Assembly (NCBI RefSeq): GCF_021462225.1
Contig: NC_061813.1
Span: 22,096,442 to 22,160,441, forward strand
DNA: 64,000 nucleotides
Direction: 5' to 3'
Source: Girardinichthys multiradiatus
Lineage: Eukaryota; Chordata; Actinopteri; Cyprinodontiformes; Goodeidae
Part shown: positions 60,527-64,000 of the stretch, piece by piece
Layout of the letters: each line of letters begins with the position of its first letter
Numbering within the stretch: position 1 is the first letter of the stretch
Program-made: the position numbers and the translations under genes
The notes under the pieces: model-generated
The model's database searches: none
What the model saw: the letters and a program-made list of their open reading frames with translations, nothing else
What the model was told of the DNA's origin: nothing

Positions 60527-61909
60527 TCAGAATCAGAATCAGCTTTATTGCCAAGTTTGTACATACAAACAAGGAATTTGACTCCGGTACACTTTGCTCT
60601 CTGGGTTTTTTTTTTTATGCGATATAAGATATATTATGCATATATCTTTATCTCCTTAAATATACATATATACAAATATACACATATACAAAGATGCATT
60701 TGCGACTTCAGTATGCAGTTGTTTGATACTCTATTAAATGTTCATCAGAGAAACAGCCTGGGGGAAGAAACTGTCTCTGTGGCGGCTGGTTTTAGTGAAC
60801 AGTGCTCTGTAGCGGCGGCCTGAAAGTAAAACTCTAAACAGTTTATGTGCAGGGTGTGTGGGGTCTGCAGAGATTTTTGCGGCACTTTTCCTGTCCCTAG
60901 ACCTGTATAAGTCCTGGATGGAGGGAAGGTCAGCTCTGATTATTCTCTCTGCAGTCCTGATTATTCGTTGCAGTCTGGACCTGTCCTGGTTTGTGGATGA
61001 GCCAAACCACACTGAGATGGATGAAGACAGGACAGACTGAATGATGGCAGTGTAGAAGATGACCAGCAGCTCCTGTGGAAGGTTGTACTTCTTGAGTTGC
61101 CTCAGGAAGTACAATCTCTGATGGGCCTTCTTCCGAACAGTGTCTATGTGTGAAGACCATCTCAGGTCCTTAGAGATGGTGGTTCCTAAGAACCTGAAGT
61201 GGTCCACAGCTGACACAGTGTTGTTGAGGATGGTGAGGGGGGTGTATGGGGGTGGTGTTCTTCGAAAGTCCACCACCATTTCCACAGTCTTGAGTGGGTT
61301 CAGTTCAAGGTAGTTCTGACAACACAAGTGTACCAGCCGATCCACCTGCTGTCTGTATGCAGACTCATCACCGTCCTGGATCAGTCCAATGACAGTGGTG
61401 TCGTCTGCAAACTTCAGGAGTTTCACGGACGTGTCCGATGAGGTGCAGTCATTTGTGTACAGGGAGAAGAGGATTGGGGATAGAACACATCCCTGGGGGA
61501 CACCAGTACTTATTGATCTGCTGCAGGAGAAGATGCTCCCCAGTCTCACCTGCTGCTGTCGGTCCGTCAGGAAGCTGTTGATCCACTGACAAGTGGAGGC
61601 TGGGACGTTGAGCTGGGTGAGCTTCTGGTGGAGGATGTCTGGTATGATGGTGTTGAAGGCCGAGCTGAAGTCTATAAACAGGATCCGGCCGTACGTCCCT
61701 GGGCGGTCGAGGTGTAGACCTAAGTTAACAGCATCATCTGCCGACCTGTTTGCTCGGTAAGCAAATTGCAGGGGGTCCAGCAGGGGGCCTGTGATGTCTT
61801 TCAGGTTCTTCAACACCAGCCGCTCAAAGGACTTCATGACCACAGACGTCAGGGCTACAGGCCTGTAGTCATTTAATCCTGGGATGGTGGGTTTCGTGGG
61901 CACTACTTA
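60527..61909 (-). mobile_element. LINE retrotransposon, 5'-truncated, recent
   Basis: Read on the - strand it starts within the RT domain near 61905, has an uninterrupted C-terminal ORF2, a short 3' UTR and ends with ggcaataaagctgattctga followed by ttctgataaa at 60527-60545, a TGATTC-type tandem tail. This 3' end and the RT signature point to the Rex1/CR1 group of fish LINEs. It is antisense to stau2. Lack of stop codons over 389 codons suggests a young insertion. Confidence 0.85.
60734..61903 (-). pseudogene. LINE ORF2 reverse transcriptase, C-terminal 389 codons (uninterrupted)
   Basis: Motifs in order: LNDYRPVALTSVVMK (motif 1 region), FIDFSSAFNTI (motif A, first catalytic Asp), STGVPQGCVLSPILF (motif B), LKFADDTTVI (motif C, two Asp), then VDHFRFLGTTIS and a C-terminal LKKYNLPQELLVIFY region. 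All RT catalytic residues are present, but the N-terminal endonuclease is missing because of 5' truncation, so the copy cannot move by itself. The frame ends at TAA (60736-60734). The GTG at 61903 is only where the open frame begins. Confidence 0.85.
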
Positions 61910-63799
61910 TATGTAGCTGCTAAAGTGTTCAGGGAAGATAGATATTCAAAAGAGACAACAAGTTCTTTACAATACTATGTGGTAAACTCCAGTCCCAGGT
62001 TTCTTTATTTGTGGTTAATATAACTAAGCAGTTCGAAGATCCAACTGTTGGCCACCAAGGAGACATCTAAATGAAATCAAAATGTGTTTGGTGTTGAAAT
62101 ATAAAGCCAACTAAAGGTGCATCTAAAAATGTAATCCACAAGTTATAGTCTGCAAAAGTGAAAGGAGGATAATGACCAAAAAAGCTGATGAGAAAGACCT
62201 GGTGAGTCGCAACATCCAACGAAACCCAGGTGAGAAACGGGGAGAAGGACAGGGGGCGAAAGTACACATAATGAATAAATACTAAGGTCAGAGTGTTTAA
62301 AATGAAACTGGAAATTCTTGGCCCTCCATATTTATTGACTCAGCTGGTAAAGGGTAGCTCAACCCCAAATCAACTGTGTTTTGCAGATAAACTGTATAAA
62401 TTAGCCCTTAAGGGTGCTATTTTTATGTTACTATTACAATTTTGAAGTTTTCAGGTAAACTTGTTTAATTCTGCAATATTTGGGCCTAAACTGTCTTAGT
62501 ACTGACTTCTTTGGGTTGGAAGGTGGATACTGCAGCTGAATTTACCTATTGGTTTAAATCGTACAGCTTGTTACGTTACAGCCCTGCGTTCGGGTATAGA
62601 ACCATCTCACTCAGAAAGTCGCTGCTGTGGTGAGTCAGGAGTTTGAATTATGAGAACTGCAAGCACCTTAAGCCATCGGCTTGAACTAATAAGGCTCAGG
62701 CCCACTAGGCCCCACAAAGCCTCCCTCAACCTCCAGTGACGAGGGGGGTGAAATATCCTCCACCTCAAAAGATCTATCCAGGGCGAAACTACCATGCGCT
62801 GTTGTGATCGTTTCCATGTTTCAATATGTCAAATTAAGCTAGCTGCCACTCCTGACCACACCCCCGCTTAACCGCTTTTGCTCATCCCCACACTTGGCAC
62901 TGCCCACTTGGGTGGCATTTTTCAAAATTTGTCTGGGATGGTGTTATGCTTCTATATTGGCTATAGCTCCACTTTAAATATGTAAAAATGTTTTATTTAC
63001 AAATGCACCAGTTAGGCTTTTCCTGACCGAAACAGATTTGTTTTCTTTTTAAGTCTGACCTGACCTGATCTTTACTGATTGTGGTTTTGGTTTTTTTTAA
63101 TAACTTTAACGCATAAGAGAAATAAAATGTTGCAGGTCCATTTTTCACATCTAATAGTAAGATTTGAAGATTTTACTTCCCTTAACATCCTCCCTCCTGA
63201 ACCTGGGATCTTCTGGAAAAAAAGGGGGAAAAAAAGTCAAAATATTTTACTTATTATTCTGTGATTTAGCAAATAAGCATAATTTGGTAATCCCAACTGT
63301 CCTAAATCAGGAAATGTTTAGTCTGATTTATTTTCAACTTTAAAAATAATCATCCATATCGTAGTTGTCCTTTCACTCTTTATCCTCAAATCTGTACTAA
63401 ATTATCCAAAGAAAGATCAAGTCAAAGATTTGTTAGAACATTAAAGAACAGTCAGCTCTGTGGTTCTCATTTAGGACATTATTGACAGACCTGGATATGA
63501 TGCATCAGCTTCACACGTTTTCTGTAGGTACCAAACCTGTCACACTCAAACATGCTCTCCTAGGTCTCTCTGTGGGTGTGTATCTTTCCACTTGGGAGAG
63601 AATCCGTTGTCTGTTTAAGTCTCTACATACCTGTGTGCTTATACCAGTGCCTGCTCATTTAAGCCTGCAGATGCTTTTTATCAGTTTGAGCTAAAACATT
63701 TTATCTTAACCTGCTGAGGGTTCCTTTGAAAGGCCTTTGTTATTGCTTTTAGCCTTCCTGTGTGGATGTAACCTGAGAGAGCTCTGCTGCCTGGCCAAT

Positions 63800-63843
63800 C
63801 ACACACACACACACACGCACACACACACACGCACACACACACT
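63800..63843. repeat. (CA)n microsatellite
   Basis: About 44 bases of CA repeats with two CG interruptions. Confidence 0.95.
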
Positions 63844-64000
63844 CAAACAGCAGGTTCTGCTTAGTGGAAACGGATGAGCTGGGCAAAGCTTGCCTGTAAA
63901 GCTGGCATTCTTGTAGTTTCCTAAACATATTTAGTATAACATATTACATATTTGTGTTATTTGCTTGTAAATCCTTGCAGACATGTTTGAGAGTAAAAAC

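Larger units (their letters stand above)
60414..64000 (+). other. stau2: stau2 intron, 5' part (continues beyond window)
   Basis: It begins gtaagatt after the dsRBD5-start exon. It holds the LINE at 60527-61909 and a CA repeat at 63800-63843. In 61910-63799 I see no exon or recognisable repeat. The rest of dsRBD5 is not found before the end of the window. Confidence 0.8.

Overview
The window is a stretch of teleost fish nuclear DNA. It is AT-rich and intron-dominated, with abundant Tc1/mariner remnants, fish LINEs, a DIRS-type tyrosine-recombinase retroelement, hAT-type MITEs and GT/CA microsatellites. There is one host gene: seven consecutive internal coding exons of a staufen double-stranded-RNA-binding protein on the + strand. 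The peptide signatures fit Staufen2 (stau2) better than Staufen1. The exons are 13120-13279, 26331-26438, 40940-41152, 42092-42229, 47349-47477, 50237-50294 and 60055-60413. All six junctions have GT/AG sites and compatible reading phase. Together they encode the C-terminal part of dsRBD2, dsRBD3, dsRBD4, the linker, the Staufen-swapping-type motif and the start of dsRBD5. The promoter, dsRBD1 exons and the end of the gene are outside the window.

Everything else is intron (>13 kb upstream, then 13.1, 14.5, 0.9, 5.1, 2.8, 9.8 and >3.5 kb) loaded with mobile DNA. The most interesting unit is a 5.7-kb DNA transposon at 15083-20753 in the second intron seen. It has near-perfect terminal inverted repeats, a perfect 9-bp target-site duplication, a decayed D-D-E integrase-type transposase on the + strand and a second decayed gene on the - strand. 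That second gene has a SAM-like N-terminus, a GGGTR-type central block and a HECT ubiquitin-ligase-like C-terminus with a visible HTC motif. A 154-bp piece of the transposase has been copied into the - strand gene.

Other elements by region: LINE 3' part 9190-11420; nested Tc1 remnants 13390-13970 and 21660-22975; LINE/SINE scraps 24700-25060; hAT MITEs 27141-27516 and 50878-51215 (the second with a perfect 8-bp duplication); DIRS-like element about 33.5-38.6 kb, with gag, RT/RNase H and tyrosine recombinase all broken and a 57-bp foldback at its end; a perfect 23-bp-arm hairpin at 38669-38720; a hammerhead-ribozyme-like motif at 46157-46211; and a recent-looking, uninterrupted 389-codon LINE reverse transcriptase fragment on the - strand at 60734-61903.

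No tRNA, rRNA, CRISPR array or second host gene was found. Family names for the repeats come from recognised motifs, without database searches, so they are less certain than the coordinates and the broken frames.
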